Shown: positions 1-13,885, counted from the first letter of the stretch. The stretch: DNA of 64,000 bases from Tomocerus qinae (GCA_020055645.1 JAECZT010000008.1:682001-746000); one strand, 5' to 3'. Made by a program: numbers and translations. The notes: a model not told the origin generated them from the sequence alone.

Positions 1-1798
1 ACTTGAAAATTATTTTTTAAGCTTTTTGCCTCGTACAAGTTTAAAAAATAATTAAAACCTTTGAATGTTGTTTCTAAGCTTTTTGGCTCGTTCAAGTATT
101 AAATCATGAATTTCAACTCTTGAAAATTATTTTTTAAACTTTTTGGCTCGTACAAGTATTAAATCATGAATTTCAACTCTTGAAAATTAATTTTTAAACT
201 TTTTGCCTCGTACAAGTTTAAAAAATAATTAAAAGTGTTGAATGTTATTTTTAAGCCTTTTGGCTCGTACAATTATTAAATCTTGAATTTCAACACTTGA
301 AAATTATTTTTTAAGCTTTTTGCCTCGTACAAGTTTAAAAAATAATTAAAACTGTAAATGTTATTTGTAGGCTTTTTGGCTCGTATAAGTATTAAATCAT
401 GAATTTCAACTCTTGAAAATTATTTTTTAAGCTTTTTGGCTCGTACAAGTATTAAATCATGAATTTCAACTCTTGAAAATTATTTTTTAAACTTTTTGGC
501 TCGTACAAGTTTAAAAAATAATTAAAAGTGTTGAATATTATTTTTAAGCCTTTTGGCTCGTACAATTATTAAATCTTGAATTTCAACTCTTGAAAATTAT
601 TTTTTAAGCTTTTTGCCTCGTACAAGTTTAAAAAATAATTAAAACCTTTGAATGTTGTTTCTAAGCTTTTTGGCTCGTACAAGTATTAAATCATGAATTT
701 CAACTCTTGAAAATTATTTTTTAAACTTTTTGGCTCGTACAAGTATTAAATCATGAATTTCAACTCTTGAAAATTATTTTTTAAACTTTTTGGCTCTTAC
801 AAGTATTAAATCATGAATTTTAACTCTTGAAAATTATTTTTTAAACTTTTTGCTTCGTACAAGTTTAAAAAATAATTAAAAAGGTTGAATGTTATTTTTA
901 AGCTTTTTGTCTCGTATAAGTATTAAATCATGAATTTCAACTCTTGAAAATTATTTTTTAAGCTTTTTGGCTCGTACAAGTATTAAATCATGAATTTCAA
1001 CTCTTGAAAATTAATTTTTAAACTTTTTGCCTCGTACAAGTTTAAAAAATAATTAAAAAGGTTGAATGTTATTTTTAAGCTTTTTGTCTCGTATAAGTAT
1101 TAAATCATGAATTTCAACTCTTGAAAATTATTTTTTAACTTTTTGGCTCGTAAAAGTATTAAATCATGAATTTCAACTCTTGAAAATTATTTTTTAAACT
1201 TTTTGCCTCGTACAAGTTTAAAAAATAATTAAAAGTGTTGAATGTTATTTTTAAGCCTTTTGGCTCGTGCAATTATTAAATCTTGAATTTCAACACTTGA
1301 AAATTATTTTTTAAGCTTTTTGCCTCGTACAAGTTTAAAAAATAATTAAAACCTTTGAATGTTGTTTCTAAGCTTTTTGGCTCGTTCAAGTATTAAATCA
1401 TGAATTTCAACTCTTGAAAATTATTTTTTAAACTTTTTGGCTCGTACAAGTATTAAATCATGAATTTCAACTCTTGAAAATTATTTTTTAAACTTTTTGC
1501 CTCGTACAAGTTTAAAAAATAATTAAAAGCGTTGAATGTTATTTTTAAGCCTTTTGGCTCGTACAATTATTAAATCTTGAATTTCAACACTTGAAAATTA
1601 TTTTTTAAGCTTTTTGCCTCGTACAAGTTTAAAAAATAATTAAAACTGTAAATGTTATTTGTAGGCTTTTTGGCTCGTATAAGTATTAAATCATGAATTT
1701 CAACTCTTGAAAATTATTTTTTAAGCTTTTTGGCTCGTACAAGTATTAAATCATGAATTTCAACTCTTGAAAATTATTTTTTAAACTTTTTGGCTCGT
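1..1798 (+). repeat. Direct duplication inside block I, period 1,294 bp (1-504 and 1295-1798)
   Basis: Three rare markers recur at the same 1,294-bp offset: the B core at 28 and 1322, 'cgttcaag' at 89 and 1383, and 'actgtaaatg' at 351 and 1645. The copies part near 505 and 1799, where the first continues into a B monomer and the second into an A variant. Unequal crossover inside the array is the likely cause. The left limit is cut by the window edge. Confidence 0.8.
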
Positions 1799-3360
1799 AC
1801 AAGTATAAAATCTTGAATTTCAAATCTTGAAAATTATTTTTTAAGCTTTTTGCCTTGTACAAGTTTAAAAAATAATTAAAAGCGTTGAATGTTATTTTTA
1901 AGCCTTTTGGCTCGTACAATTATTAAATCTTGAATTTCAACTCTTGAAAATTATTTTTTAAGCTTTTTGCCTCGTACAAGTTTAAAAAATAATTAAAACT
2001 GTTAAATAGTATTTTTCAGCTTTTTGGCTCGTATAAGCATTAAATCCCGAATTTCAACTCTTGAAAATTATTTTTTAAGCTTTTTGGATCGTACAAGTAT
2101 TAAGTCATGAATATCAATTCTTAAAAATTATTTTTTAAGCTTTTTGCCTCGTACAAGTTTAAAAAATAATTAAAACCTTTCAATGTAGTTTCTAAGCTTT
2201 TTGGCTCGTACAAGTATTAAATCATGAATTTCAACTCTTGAAAATTATTTTTTAAACTTTTTGGCTCGTACAAGTATTAAATCATAAATTTCAACTCTTC
2301 AAAATTATTTTTTAAACTTTTTGGCTCGTACAAGTATTAAATCATGAATTTCAACTCTTGAAAATTATTTTTAAAACTTTTTGCCTCGTACAAGTTTAAA
2401 AAAAAATTAAAAGTGTTGAATATTATTTTTAAGCCTTTTGGCTCGTACAATTATTAAATCTTGAATTTCAACTCTTGAAAATTATTTTTTAAGCTTTTTG
2501 CCTCGTACAAGTTTAAAAAATAATTAAAACCTTTGAATGTTGTTTCTAAGCTTTTTGGCTCGTACAAGTATTAAATCATGAATTTCAACTCTTGAAAATT
2601 ATTTTTTAAACTTTTTGGCTCGTACAAGTATAAAATCATGAATTTCAACTCTTGAAAATTATTTTTTAAACTTTTTGGCTCGTACAAGTATTAAATCATG
2701 AATTTTAACTCTTGAAAATTATTTTTTAAACTTTTTGCTTCGTACAAGTTTAAAAAATAATTAAAAAGGTTGAATGTTATTTTTAAGCTTTTTGTCTCGT
2801 AAAAGTATTAAATCATGAATTTCAACTCTTGAAAATTATTTTTTAAGCTTTTTGGCTCGTACAAGTATTAAATCATGAATTTCAACTCTTGAAAATTATT
2901 TTTTAAACTTTTTGGCTCGTAAAATTATTAAATCATGAATTTCAACTCTTGAAAATTATTTTTTAAACTTTTTGGCTCGTACAAGTATTAAATCATGAAT
3001 TTCAACTATTGAAAATTATTTTTTAAACTTTTTGCCTCGTACAAGTTTAAAAAATAATTAAAACTGTTAAATGTTATTTTTAAGCTTTTTGGCTCGTACA
3101 AGTATTAAATCATGAATTTCAACTCTTGAAAATTATTTTTTAAACTTTTTGGCTCGTACAAGTATTAAATCATGAATTTCAACTCTTGAAAATTATTTTT
3201 TAAAATTTTTGCCTCGTACAAGTTTAAAAAATAATTAAAACTGTTAAATGTTATTTTTAAGCTTTTTGGCTCGTATAAGTATTAAATCATGAATTTCAAC
3301 TCTTGAAAATTATTTTTTAAACTTTTTGGCTCGTGCAAGTATTAAATCATGAATTTCAAC

Positions 3361-3400
3361 TTTTGAAAATTATTTTAAAAATTATTTTTTAAGCTTTTTG
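3361..3400. repeat. Overlong A monomer with an internal partial duplication
   Basis: The usual 'gaaaattattttttaag' is here followed by a second partial copy of the same AT-rich stretch, adding about 15 bp to the monomer. It is a small slippage or exchange scar. Confidence 0.7.
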
Positions 3401-5054
3401 GCTCGTACAAGTTTTAAATCATGAATTTCAAGTCTTAAAAATTATTTTTTAAACTTTTTGGCTCGTACAAGTATTAAATCATGAATTTCAACTCTTGAAA
3501 ATTATTTTTTAAACTTTTTGCCTCGTACAAGTTTAAAAAATAATTAAAAGTGTTGAATGTTATTTTTAAGCCTTTTGGCTCGTACAATTATTAAATCTTG
3601 AATTTCAACACTTGAAAATTATTTTTTAAGCTTTTTGCCTCGTACAAGTTTAAAAAATAATTAAAACTGTAAATGTTATTTGTAGGCTTTTTGGCTCGTA
3701 TAAGTATTAAATCATGAATTTCAACTCTTGAAAATTATTTTTTAAGCTTTTTGGCTCGTACAAGTATTAAATCATGAATTTCAACTCTTGAAAATTATTT
3801 TTTAAACTTTTTGGCTCGTACAAGTATAAAATCTTGAATTTCAAATCTTGAAAATTATTTTTTAAGCTTTTTGCCTTGTACAAGTAAAAAAAATAATTAA
3901 AACCTTTCAATGTTGTTTCTAAACTTTTTGGCTCGTACAACTATTAAATCATGAATTTCAACTCTTGAAAATTATTTTTTAAACTTTTTGGCTCGTACAA
4001 GTATTAAATCATAAATTTCAACTCTTCAAAATTATTTTTTAAACTTTTTGGCTCGTACAAGTATTAAATCATGAATTTCAACTCTTGAAAATTATTTTTA
4101 AAACTTTTTGCCTCGTACAAGTTTAAAAAATAATTAAAAGTGTTGAATATTATTTTTAAGCCTTTTGGCTCGTACAATTATTAAATCATGAATTTCAACT
4201 CTTGAAAATTATTTTTTAAACTTTTTGGCTCGTACAAGTATTAAATCATAAATTTCAACTCTTCAAAATTATTTTTTAAACTTTTTGGCTCGTACAAGTA
4301 TTAAATCATGAATTTCAACTCTTGAAAATTATTTTTAAAACTTTTTGCCTCGTACAAGTTTAAAAAATAATTAAAAGTGTTGAATGTTATTTTTAAGCTT
4401 TTTGGCTCGAATAAGCATTAAATCCTGAATTTCAACTCTTGAAAATTATTTTTTAAGCTTTTTGGCTCGTACAAGTATTAAGTCATGAATATCAATTCTT
4501 GAAAATTATTTTTTAAGCTTTTTGCCTCGTACAAGTTTAAAAAATAATTAAAACCTTTGAATGTTGTTTCTAAGCTTTTTGGCTCGTTCAAGTATTAAAT
4601 CATGAATTTCAACTCTTGAAAATTATTTTTTAAGCTTTTTGGCTCGTACAAGTATTAAATCATGAATTTCAACTCTTTAAAATTATTTTTTAAATTTTTT
4701 GGCACGTACAAGTATTAAATCATGAATTTCAACTATTGAAAATTATTTTTTAAACTGTTTGGCTCGTACAAGTATTAAATCATGAATTTCAATTCTTGAA
4801 AATTATTTTTTAAACTTTTTGCCTCGTACAAGTTTAAAAAATAATTAAAACTGTTGAATGTTATTTTTAAGCTTTTTGGCTCGTATAAGTATTAAATCAT
4901 GAATTTCAACTCTTGAAAATTATTTTTTAAACTTTTTGGCTCGTACAAGTATTAAGTCATGAATATCAATTCTTGAAAATTATTTTTTAAGCTTTTTGCC
5001 TCGTACAAGTTTAAAAAATAATTAAAACCTTTGAATGTTGTTTCTAAGCTTTTT

Positions 5055-5111
5055 GGCTCGTACAAGTTTAAAAAATAATTAAAACTGTAAATGTTATTTG
5101 TAGGCTTTTTG
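5055..5111. repeat. Mis-paired monomer: GGC-type core followed by a B body
   Basis: Almost everywhere the B body follows gCCTCG. Here it follows gGCTCG, the junction normally used by A monomers. The exchange appears to have happened in the shared core, joining an upstream part ready for A to a B monomer. Confidence 0.75.
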
Positions 5112-7869
5112 GCTCGTATAAGTATTAAATCATGAATTTCAACTCTTGAAAATTATTTTTTAAGCTTTTTGGCTCGTACAAGTATTAAATCATGAATTTC
5201 AACTCTTGAAAATTATTTTTTAAACTTTTTGGCTCGTACAAGTATAAAATCTTGAATTTCAAATCTTGAAAATTATTTTTTAAGCTTTTTGCCTTGTACA
5301 AGTTAAAAAAATAATTAAAACCTTTCAATGTTGTTTCTAAGCTTTTTGGCTCGTACAACTATTAAATCATGAATTTCAACTCTTGAAAATTATTTTTTAA
5401 ACTTTTTGGCTCGTACAAGTATTAAATCATAAATTTCAACTCTTCAAAATTATTTTTTAAACTTTTTGGCTCGTACAAGTATTAAATCATGAATTTCAAC
5501 TCTTGAAAATTATTTTTAAAACTTTTTGCCTCGTACAAGTTTAAAAAATAATTAAAAGTGTTGAATATTATTTTTAAGCCTTTTGGCTCGTACAATTATT
5601 AAATCTTGAATTTCAACTCTTGAAAATTATTTTTTAAGCTTTTTGCCTCGTACAAGTTTAAAAAATAATTAAAACTGTTGAATGTTATTTTTAAGCTTTT
5701 TGGCTCGTACAATTTTTAAATCTTGAATTTCAACTCTTGAAAATTATTTTTTAAGCTTTTTGCCTCGTACAAGTTTAAAAAATAATTAAAACTGTTGAAT
5801 GTTATTTTTAAGCTTTTTGGCTCGTATAAGCATTAAATCCTGAATTTCAACTCTTGAAAATTATTTTTTAAGCTTTTTGGCTCGTACAAGTATTAAGTCA
5901 TGAATATCAATTCTTGAAAATTATTTTTTAAGCTTTTTGCCTCGTACAAGTTTAAAAAATAATTAAAACCTTTGAATGTTGTTTCTAAGCTTTTTGGCTC
6001 GTTCAAGTATTAAATCATGAATTTCAACTCTTGAAAATTATTTTTTAAGCTTTTTGGCTCGTACAAGTATTAAATCATGAATTTCAACTCTTTAAAATTA
6101 TTTTTTAAATTTTTTGGCACGTACAAGTATTAAATCATGAATTTCAACTATTGAAAATTATTTTTTAAACTGTTTGGCTCGTTCAAGTATTAAATCATGA
6201 ATTTCAATTCTTGAAAATTATTTTTTAAACTTTTTGCCTCGTACAAGTTTAAAAAATAATTAAAACTGTTGAATGTTATTTTTAAGCTTTTTGGCTCGTA
6301 TAAGTATTAAATCATGAATTTCAACTCTTGAAAATTATTTTTTAAGCTTTTTGGCTCGTACAAGTATTAATTCATGAATTTCAACTCTTGAAAATTATTT
6401 TTTAAACTTTTTGCCTCGTACAAGTTTAAAAAATAATTAAAACTGTTGAATGTTATTTTTAAGCTTTTTGGCTCGTATAAGTATTAAATCATGAATTTCA
6501 ACTCTTGAAAATTATTTTTTAAGCTTTTTGGCTCGTACAAGTATTAAATCATGAATTTCAACTCTTAAAAATTACTTTTTAAATTTTTTGGCACGTACAA
6601 GTATTAAATCATGAGTTTCAACTCTTGAAAATTATTTTTTAAACTTTTTGCCTCGTACAAGTTTAAAAAATAATTAAAACTGTTAAATGTTATTTTTAAG
6701 CTTTTTGGCTCGTATAAGTATTAAATCATGAATTTCAACTCTTGAAAATTATTTTTTAAGCTTTTTGGCTCGTACAAGTATTAAATCATGAATTTCAACT
6801 CTTTAAAATTATTTTTTAAATTTTTTGGCACGTACAAGTATTAAATCATGAGTTTCAACTCTTGAAAATTATTTTTTAAACTTTTTGCCTCGTACAAGTT
6901 TAGAAAATAATTAAAACTGTTGAATGTTATTTTTAAGCTTTTTGGCTCGTATAAGTATTAAATCATGAATTTCAACTCTTGAAAATTATTTTTTAAGCTT
7001 TTTGGCTCGTACAAGTATTAAATCATGAATTTCAACTCTTTAAAATTATTTTTTAAATTTTTTGGCACGTACAAGCATTAAATCATGACTTTCAACTCTT
7101 GAAAATTATTTTTTAAACTGTTTGGCTCGTACAAGTATTAAATCTTGAATTTCAATTCTTGAAAATTATTTTTTAAACTTTTTGCCTCGTACAAGTTTAA
7201 AAAATAATTAAAACTGTTGAATGTTATTTTTAAGCTTTTTTGCTCGTACAAGTATTAAATCATGAATTTAAACTCTTGAAAATTATTTTTTAAACTTTTT
7301 GCCTCGTACAAGTTTAAAAAATAATTAAAACTGTTGAATGTTATTTTTAAGCTTTTTGGCTCGTATAAGTATTAAATCATGAATTTCAACCCTTGAAAAT
7401 TATTTTTTAAGCTTTTTGGCTCGTACAAGTATTAAATCATGAATTTCAACTCTTAAAAATTATTTTTTAAATTTTTTGGCACGTACAAGTATTAAATCAT
7501 GAGTTTCAACTCTTGAAAATTATTTTTTAAACTTTTTGCCTCGTACAAGTTTAAAAAATAATTAAAACTGTTGTATGTTATTTTTAAGCTTTTTGGCTCG
7601 TACAAGTATTAAATCATGAATTTCAACTCTTTAAAATTATTTTTTAAATTTTTTGGCACGTACAAGTATTAAATCATGAATTTCAACTCTTGAAAATTAT
7701 TTTTTAAACTGTTTGGCTCGTACAAGTATTAAATCTTGAATTTCAATTCTTGAAAATTATTTTTTAAACTTTTTGCCTCGTACAAGTTTAAAAAATAATT
7801 AAAACTGTTGAATGTTATTTTTAAGCTTTTTGGCTCGTACAAGTATTAAATCATGAATTTAAACTCTTG

Positions 7870-10800
7870 AAAATTATTTTTTAAGCTTTTTGGCTCGTAC
7901 AAGTATTAAATCATGAATTTCAACTCTTAAAAATTATTTTTTAAATTTTTTGGCACGTACAAGTATTAAATCATGAGTTTCAACTCTTGAAAATTATTTT
8001 TTAAACTTTTTGCCTCGTACAAGTTTAAAAAATAATTAAAACTGTTGTATGTTATTTTTAAGCTTTTTGGCTCGTATAAGTATTAAATCATGAATTTCAA
8101 CTCTTGAAAATTATTTTTTAAGCTTTTTGGCTCGTACAAGTATTAAATCATGAATTTCAACTCTTTAAAATTATTTTTTAAATTTTTTGGCACGTACAAG
8201 TATTAAATCATGAGTTTCAACTCTTGAAAATTATTTTTTAAACTTTTTGCCTCGTACAAGTTTAGAAAATAATTAAAACTGTTGAATGTTATTTTTAAGC
8301 TTTTTGGCTCGTATCAGTATTAAATCATGAATTTCAACTCTTGAAAATTATTTTTTAAGCTTTTTGGCTCGTACAAGTATTAAATCATGAATTTCAACTC
8401 TTTAAAATTATTTTTTAAATTTTTTGGCACGTACAAGTATTAAATCATGAATTTCAACTCTTGAAAATTATTTTTTAAACTGTTTGGCTCGTACAAGTAT
8501 TAAATCTTGAATTTCAATTCTTGAAAATTATTTTTTAAACTTTTTGCCTCGTACAAGTTTAAAGAATAATTAAAACTGTTGAATGTTATTTTTAAGCTTT
8601 TTGGCTCGTACAAGTATTAAATCATGAATTTAAACTCTTGAAAATTATTTTTTAAACTTTTTGCCTCGTACAAGTTTAAAAAATAATTAAAACTGTTGAA
8701 TGTTATTTTTAAGCTTTTTGGCTCGTATAAGTATTAAATCATGAGTTTCAACTCTTGAAAATTATTTTTTAAACTTTTTGGCTCGTACAAGCATTAAATC
8801 ATGAATTTCAACTCTTGAAAATTATTTTTTTTAGCTTTTTGCCTCGTACAAGCTTACAAAATAATTAAAACTGTAAATGTTATTTGTTGGCTTTTTGGCT
8901 CGTATAAGTATTAAATCATGAATTTCAACTCTTAAAAATTATTTTTTAAACTTTTCGCTTCGTACAAGTTTAAAAAATAACTAAAACTGTAAATGTTATT
9001 TGTAGGCTTTTTGGCTCGTACAAGTATTAAATCATGAGTTTCAACTCTTGAAAATTATTTTTTCAACTTTTTGCCTCGTACAAGTTTAAAAAATAATTAA
9101 AACTGTTGAATGTTATTTTTAAGCTTTTTGGCTCGTATAAGTATTAAATCATGAATTTCAACTCTTGAAAATTATTTTTTAAGCTTTTTGGCTCGTACAA
9201 GTATTAAATCATGAATTTCAACTCTTAAAAATTATTTTTTAAATTTTTTGGCACGTACAAGTATTAAATCATGAATTTCAACTCTTGAAAATTATTTTTT
9301 AAACTTTTTGGCTCGTACAAGTATTAAATCATGAATTTCAATTCTTGAAAATTATTTTTTAAACTTTTTGCCTCGTACAAGTTTAAAAAATAATTAAAAC
9401 TGTTGAATGTTATTTTTAAGCTTTTTGGCTCGTATAAGTATTAAATCATGAATTTCAACTCTTGAAAATTATTTTTTAAGCTTTTTGGCTCGTACAACTA
9501 TTAAATCATGAATTTCAACTCTTGAAAATTATTTTTTAAACTTTTTGCCTCGTACAAGTTTAAAAAATAATTAAAACTGTTGAATGTTATTTTTAAGCTT
9601 TTTGGCTCGTATAAGTATTAAATCATGAATTTCAACTCTTGAAAATTATTTTTTAAACTTTTTGGCTCGTACAAGTATTAAATCATGAATTTCAACTCTT
9701 GAAAATTATTTTTTAAACTTTTTGCCTCGTACAAGTTTAAAAAATAATTAAAACTGTTGAATACTATTTTTAAGCCTTTTGGCTCGTACAATTATTAAAT
9801 CTTGAATTTCAACTCTTGAAAATTAATTTTTAAGCTTTTTGCCTCGTACAAGTTCAAAAAATAATTAAAACTGTTGAATGTTATTTTTAAGCTTTTTGGC
9901 TCGTATAAGTATTAAATCATGAATTTCAACTCTTGAAAATTATTTTTTAAGCTTTTTGGCTCGTACAAGTATTAATTCATGAATTTCAACTCTTGAAAAT
10001 TATTTTTTAAACTTTTTGCCTCGTACAAGTTTAAAAAATAATTAAAACTGTTGAATGTTATTTTTAAGCTTTTTGGCTCGTATAAGTATTAAATCATGAA
10101 TTTCAACTCTTGAAAATTATTTTTTAAACTTTTTGGCTCGTACAAGCATTAAATCATGAATTTCAACTCTTGAAAATTTTTTTTTTAGCTTTTTGCCTCG
10201 TACAAGCTTACAAAATAATTAAAACTGTAAATGTTATTTGTTGGCTTTTTGGCTCGTATAAGTATTAAATCATGAATTTCAACTCTTGAAAATTATTTTT
10301 TAAACTTTTTGGCTCGTACAAGTATTAAATCATGAATTTCAACTCTTGAAAATTATTTTTTAAACTTTTTGCCTCGTACAAGTTTAAAAAATAATTAAAA
10401 CTGTTGAATGTTATTTTTAAGCTTTTTGGCTCGTATAAGTATTAAATCATGAATTTCAACTCTTGAAAATTATTTTTTAAACTTTTTGGCTCGTACAAGC
10501 ATTAAATCATGAATTTCAACTCTTGAAAATTTTTTTTTTAGCTTTTTGCCTCGTACAAGCTTACAAAATAATTAAAACTGTAAATGTTATTTGTTGGCTT
10601 TTTGGCTCGTATAAGTATTAAATCATGAATTTCAACTCTTGAAAATTATTTTTTAAACTTTTTGGCTCGTACAAGTATTAAATCATGAATTTCAACTCTT
10701 GAAAATTATTTTTTAAACTTTTTGGCTCGTACAAGTATTAAATCATGAGTTTCAACTCTTCAAAATTATTTTTTCAACTTTTTGCCTCGTACAAGTTTAA

Positions 10801-12425
10801 AAAATAATTAAAACTGTTGAATGTTATTTTTAAGCTTTTTGGCTCGTATAAGTATTAAATCATGAATTTCAACTCTTGAAAATTATTTTTTAAGCTTTTT
10901 GGCTCGTACAAGTATTAAATCATGAATTTCAACTCTTAAAAATTATTTTTTAAATTTTTTGGCACGTACAAGTATTAAATCATGAGTTTCAACTCTTGAA
11001 AATTATTTTTTAAACTTTTTGCCTCGTACAAGTTTAAAAAATAATTAAAACTGTTGTATGTTATTTTTAAGCTTTTTGGCTCGTATAAGTATTAAATCAT
11101 GAATTTCAACTCTTGAAAATTATTTTTTAAGCTTTTTGGCTCGTACAAGTATTAAATCATGAATTTCAACTCTTTAAAATTATTTTTGAAATTTTTTGGC
11201 ACGTACAAGTATTAAATCATGAGTTTCAACTCTTGAAAATTATTTTTTAAACTTTTTGCCTCGTACAAGTTTAGAAAATAATTAAAACTGTTGAATGTTA
11301 TTTTTAAGCTTTTTGGCTCGTATAAGTATTAAATCATGAATTTCAACTCTTGAAAATTATTTTTTAAGCTTTTTGGCTCGTACAAGTATTAAATCATGAA
11401 TTTCAACTCTTTAAAATTATTTTTTAAATTTTTTGGCACGTACAAGTATTAAATCATGAATTTCAACTCTTGAAAATTATTTTTTAAACTGTTTGGCTCG
11501 TACAAGTATTAAATCTTGAATTTCAATTCTTGAAAATTATTTTTTAAACTTTTTGCCTCGTACAAGTTTAAAAAATAATTAAAACTGTTGAATGTTATTT
11601 TTAAGCCTTTTGGCTCGTACAAGTATTAAATCATGAATTTAAACTCTTGAAAATTATTTTTTAAACTTTTTGCCTCGTACAAGTTTAAAAAATAATTAAA
11701 ACTGTTGAATGTTATTTTTAAGCTTTTTGGCTCGTATAAGTATTAAATCATGAGTTTCAACTCTTGAAAATTATTTTTTAAACTTTTTGGCTCGTACAAG
11801 CATTAAATCATGAATTTCAACTCTTGAAAATTATTTTTTTAGCTTTTTGCCTCGTACAAGCTTACAAAATAATTAAAACTGTAAATGTTATTTGTTGGCT
11901 TTTTGGCTCGTATAAGTATTAAATCATGAATTTCAACTCTTAAAAATTATTTTTTAAACTTTTCGCTTCGTACAAGTTTAAAAAATAACTAAAACTGTAA
12001 ATGTTATTTGTAGGCTTTTTGGCTCGTACAAGTATTAAATCATGAATTTCAACTCTTGAAAATTATTTTTTAAACTTTTTGGCTCGTACAAGTATTAAAT
12101 CATGAGTTTCAACTCTTGAAAATTATTTTTTTAACTTTTTGCCTCGTACAAGTTTAAAAAATAATTAAAACTGTTGAATGTTATTTTTAAGCTTTTTGGC
12201 TCGTATAAGTATTAAATCATGAATTTCAACTCTTGAAAATTATTTTTTAAGCTTTTTGGCCCGTACAAGTATTAAATCATGAATTTCAACTCTTAAAAAT
12301 TATTTTTAAAATTTTTTGGTACGTACAAGTATTAAATCATGAATTTCAACTCTTGAAAATTATTTTTTAAACTTTTTGGCTCGTACAAGTATTAAATCAT
12401 GAATTTCAATTCTTGAAAATTATTT
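7870..12425 (+). repeat. Direct duplication of about 1.5 kb: 7870-9360 and 10880-12425
   Basis: Markers recur at an offset of 3,008-3,009 bp: 'ctgttgtatg' (8042 and 11051), 'tttagaaaa' (8261 and 11270), 'atttaaactc' (about 8629 and 11638), and 'cttttcgcttcg' (8951 and 11959). After about 9010 the second copy has one additional A monomer, so the offset becomes about 3,068. The copies part at about 9360 and 12425. Limits are approximate because adjacent monomers are so alike. Confidence 0.8.
10018..10723 (+). repeat. Perfect-period tandem duplication of a six-monomer unit, 2 x 353 bp
   Basis: Units 10018-10370 and 10371-10723 each contain B(57)-A-A-B(56)-A-A. Both carry the unusual 'caagcattaaatcatg' A monomer, an expanded T-run before 'agcttttt', and the 'aagcttacaaaa' B monomer. 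The sum 57+60+60+56+60+60 gives exactly 353. This is a young local duplication. Confidence 0.88.
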
Positions 12426-13031
12426 TTTAAGCTTTTTGCCTCGTACAAGTTTAAAAAATAATTGAAAGTGTTGAATGTTATTTTTAAGCTTTTTGTCTCG
12501 TATAAGTATTAAATCATGAATTTCAACTCTTGAAAATTATTTTTTAAGCTTTTTGCCTCGTACAAGTTTAAAAAATAATTAAAACCTTTGAATGTTGTTT
12601 CTAAGCTTTTTGGCTCGTACAAGTATTAAATCATGAATTTCAACTCTTGAAAATTATTTTTTAAACTTTTTGCCTCGTACAAGTTTAAAAAATATTTAAA
12701 AGTGTTGAATATAATTTTTAAGCCTTTTGGCTCGTACAATTATTAAATCTTGAATTTCAACTCTTGAAAATTATTTTTTAAGCTTTTTGCCTCGTACAAG
12801 TTTAAAAAATAATTAAAACTGTTGAATGTTATTTTTAAGCTTTTTGGCTCGTATAAGCATTAAATCCTGAATTTCAACTCTTGAAAATTATTTTTTAAGC
12901 TTTTTGGCTCGTACAAGTATTAAGTCATGAATATCAATTCTTGAAAATTATTTTTTAAGCTTTTTGCCTCGTACAAGTTTAAAAAATAATTAAAACTGTT
13001 GAATATTATTTTTAAGCCTTTTGGCTCGTAC

Positions 13032-13035
13032 AATT
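13032..13035. other. Empty (uninterrupted) version of the insertion site
   Basis: The C monomer here reads 'gtacaattattaaatcttg' without a break. At every insert the same monomer is split, with 'gtacaatt' on the left and 'aattattaaatcttg' on the right. Comparison gives a 4-bp AATT duplication. Similar empty C monomers occur elsewhere, for example near 267, 1567 and 3590. Confidence 0.85.
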
Positions 13036-13324
13036 ATTAAATCTTGAATTTCAACTCTTGAAAATTATTTTTTAAACTTTTTGGCTCGCACAAGTATTAA
13101 ATCATGAATTTCAACTCTTGAAAATTATTTTTTTAGCTTTTTGCCTCGTACAAGTTTACAAAATAATTAAAACTGTAAATGTTATTTGTTGGCTTTTTGG
13201 CTCGCACAAGTATTAATTCATGAATTTCAACTCTTGAAAATTATTTTTTAAACTTTTCGCCTTGTACAAGTTTAAAAAATAACTAAAACTGTTGAATGTT
13301 ATTTTTAAGCCTTTTGGCTCGTAC

Positions 13325-13328
13325 AATT
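13325..13328. other. Target-site duplication AATT, left of copy 1
   Basis: AATT here and at 14908-14911 flanks the insert and occurs once in the empty site. A longer duplication, TACAATT (7 bp), would also fit the bases. It would leave the TIR ends out of register by three bases, so AATT is preferred. Confidence 0.7.
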
Positions 13329-13360
13329 GAAATCCTGACGGGAACAAGGGGGAATCTCGA
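13329..13360 (+). repeat. Left terminal inverted repeat of the insert (copy 1)
   Basis: These 32 nt pair with the reverse complement of 14876-14907 at 28 positions, with mismatches at positions 2, 6, 9 and 15. The inner 17 nt, 'acaagggggaatctcga', are a perfect match. A copy starting at s has its TIRs at s to s+31 and s+1547 to s+1578. Confidence 0.92.
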
Positions 13361-13885
13361 ATAGTTAAAAATATAACATTAATTCCAATAGCAACTAAGT
13401 TTGCAAATCAAAATTTTGCACATCTAGGGACTTTCCATAAACAAATTTAAAAATTTTACCAACCAAATGTGAGCACCCAAACTTACTGATATTTTCCTAT
13501 CCCACACAATCGTGCATCTGCACTAGAAAATCATTGATTAGTTATAATATTACATCATTAAACTATACCTAAACCTTTGTGTGCGAATTACACAAAATAG
13601 TGGCAAAAAACTTACAGATAAACAATGAATAGTGTTTAGGTACAGAAAGTCTAGTCCATGTCTCTAATGTTTTGTTCTTGGACTCTATTTTAATAATAGT
13701 TGAAACATTTCTAAAAGCTGAAAATTCTTTTGGTGGCATTTAAAAAATATTTAAAAATTCTATTTAAAGTATTTTTGTTAAAAATTTCTTACTTATAAAT
13801 ATTCTAAGCACTTTGCGGCCCCTTCACTTAATGTCTACAGTTTAAAGCTATACTTAAGCGTAATGCGTAGTCTAATTCAAAATAG

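Larger units (their letters stand above)
1..13328. repeat. Satellite block I: left flank, about 226 monomers of types A and B, no insert
   Basis: Continuous tandem array of 60-bp A and 56-57-bp B monomers with no other sequence. From 1 to about 6.5 kb the B monomers end in 'cctttgaatg', 'gtgttgaatg' or 'ctgtaaatg', and a rare A variant reads 'gtataaaatcttg' (near 1805, 3825 and 5245). From about 6.5 to 12.4 kb a different set dominates: A monomers with 'ggcacgtacaag', A monomers preceded by 'ctgtttgg', and B monomers with 'tttagaaaataatt'. The last 907 bp (from 12422) match, at equal length, the satellite just left of the insert at 47348. Every forward frame of the A monomer contains a stop, so the array is non-coding. 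Confidence 0.97.
12422..13328. repeat. Satellite part of the 2,521-bp higher-order unit, left of insert copy 1
   Basis: From 'attttttaagc' at 12422 to the insert boundary this stretch matches 46441-47347 at equal length (907 bp). Shared rare markers are 'aattgaaagtg', 'gtctcgtataag', 'tatttaaaagtg', 'aagtcatgaatatc', 'ctcgcacaag' and 'taattcatg'. It belongs to the same amplification unit as the insert-bearing core, so the boundary between flank and core lies near 12.42 kb. Confidence 0.85.

Noticed and set aside
1-13328. CRISPR-like array of regular short repeats
   Set aside because: There are no unique spacers; the whole 56-60-bp period repeats and varies gradually, and no cas-like gene is present.
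13349-13358. Rel/NF-kB-like site 'ggggaatctc' in the TIR
   Set aside because: It fits a loose consensus only, lies within the terminal repeat and has no supporting context.
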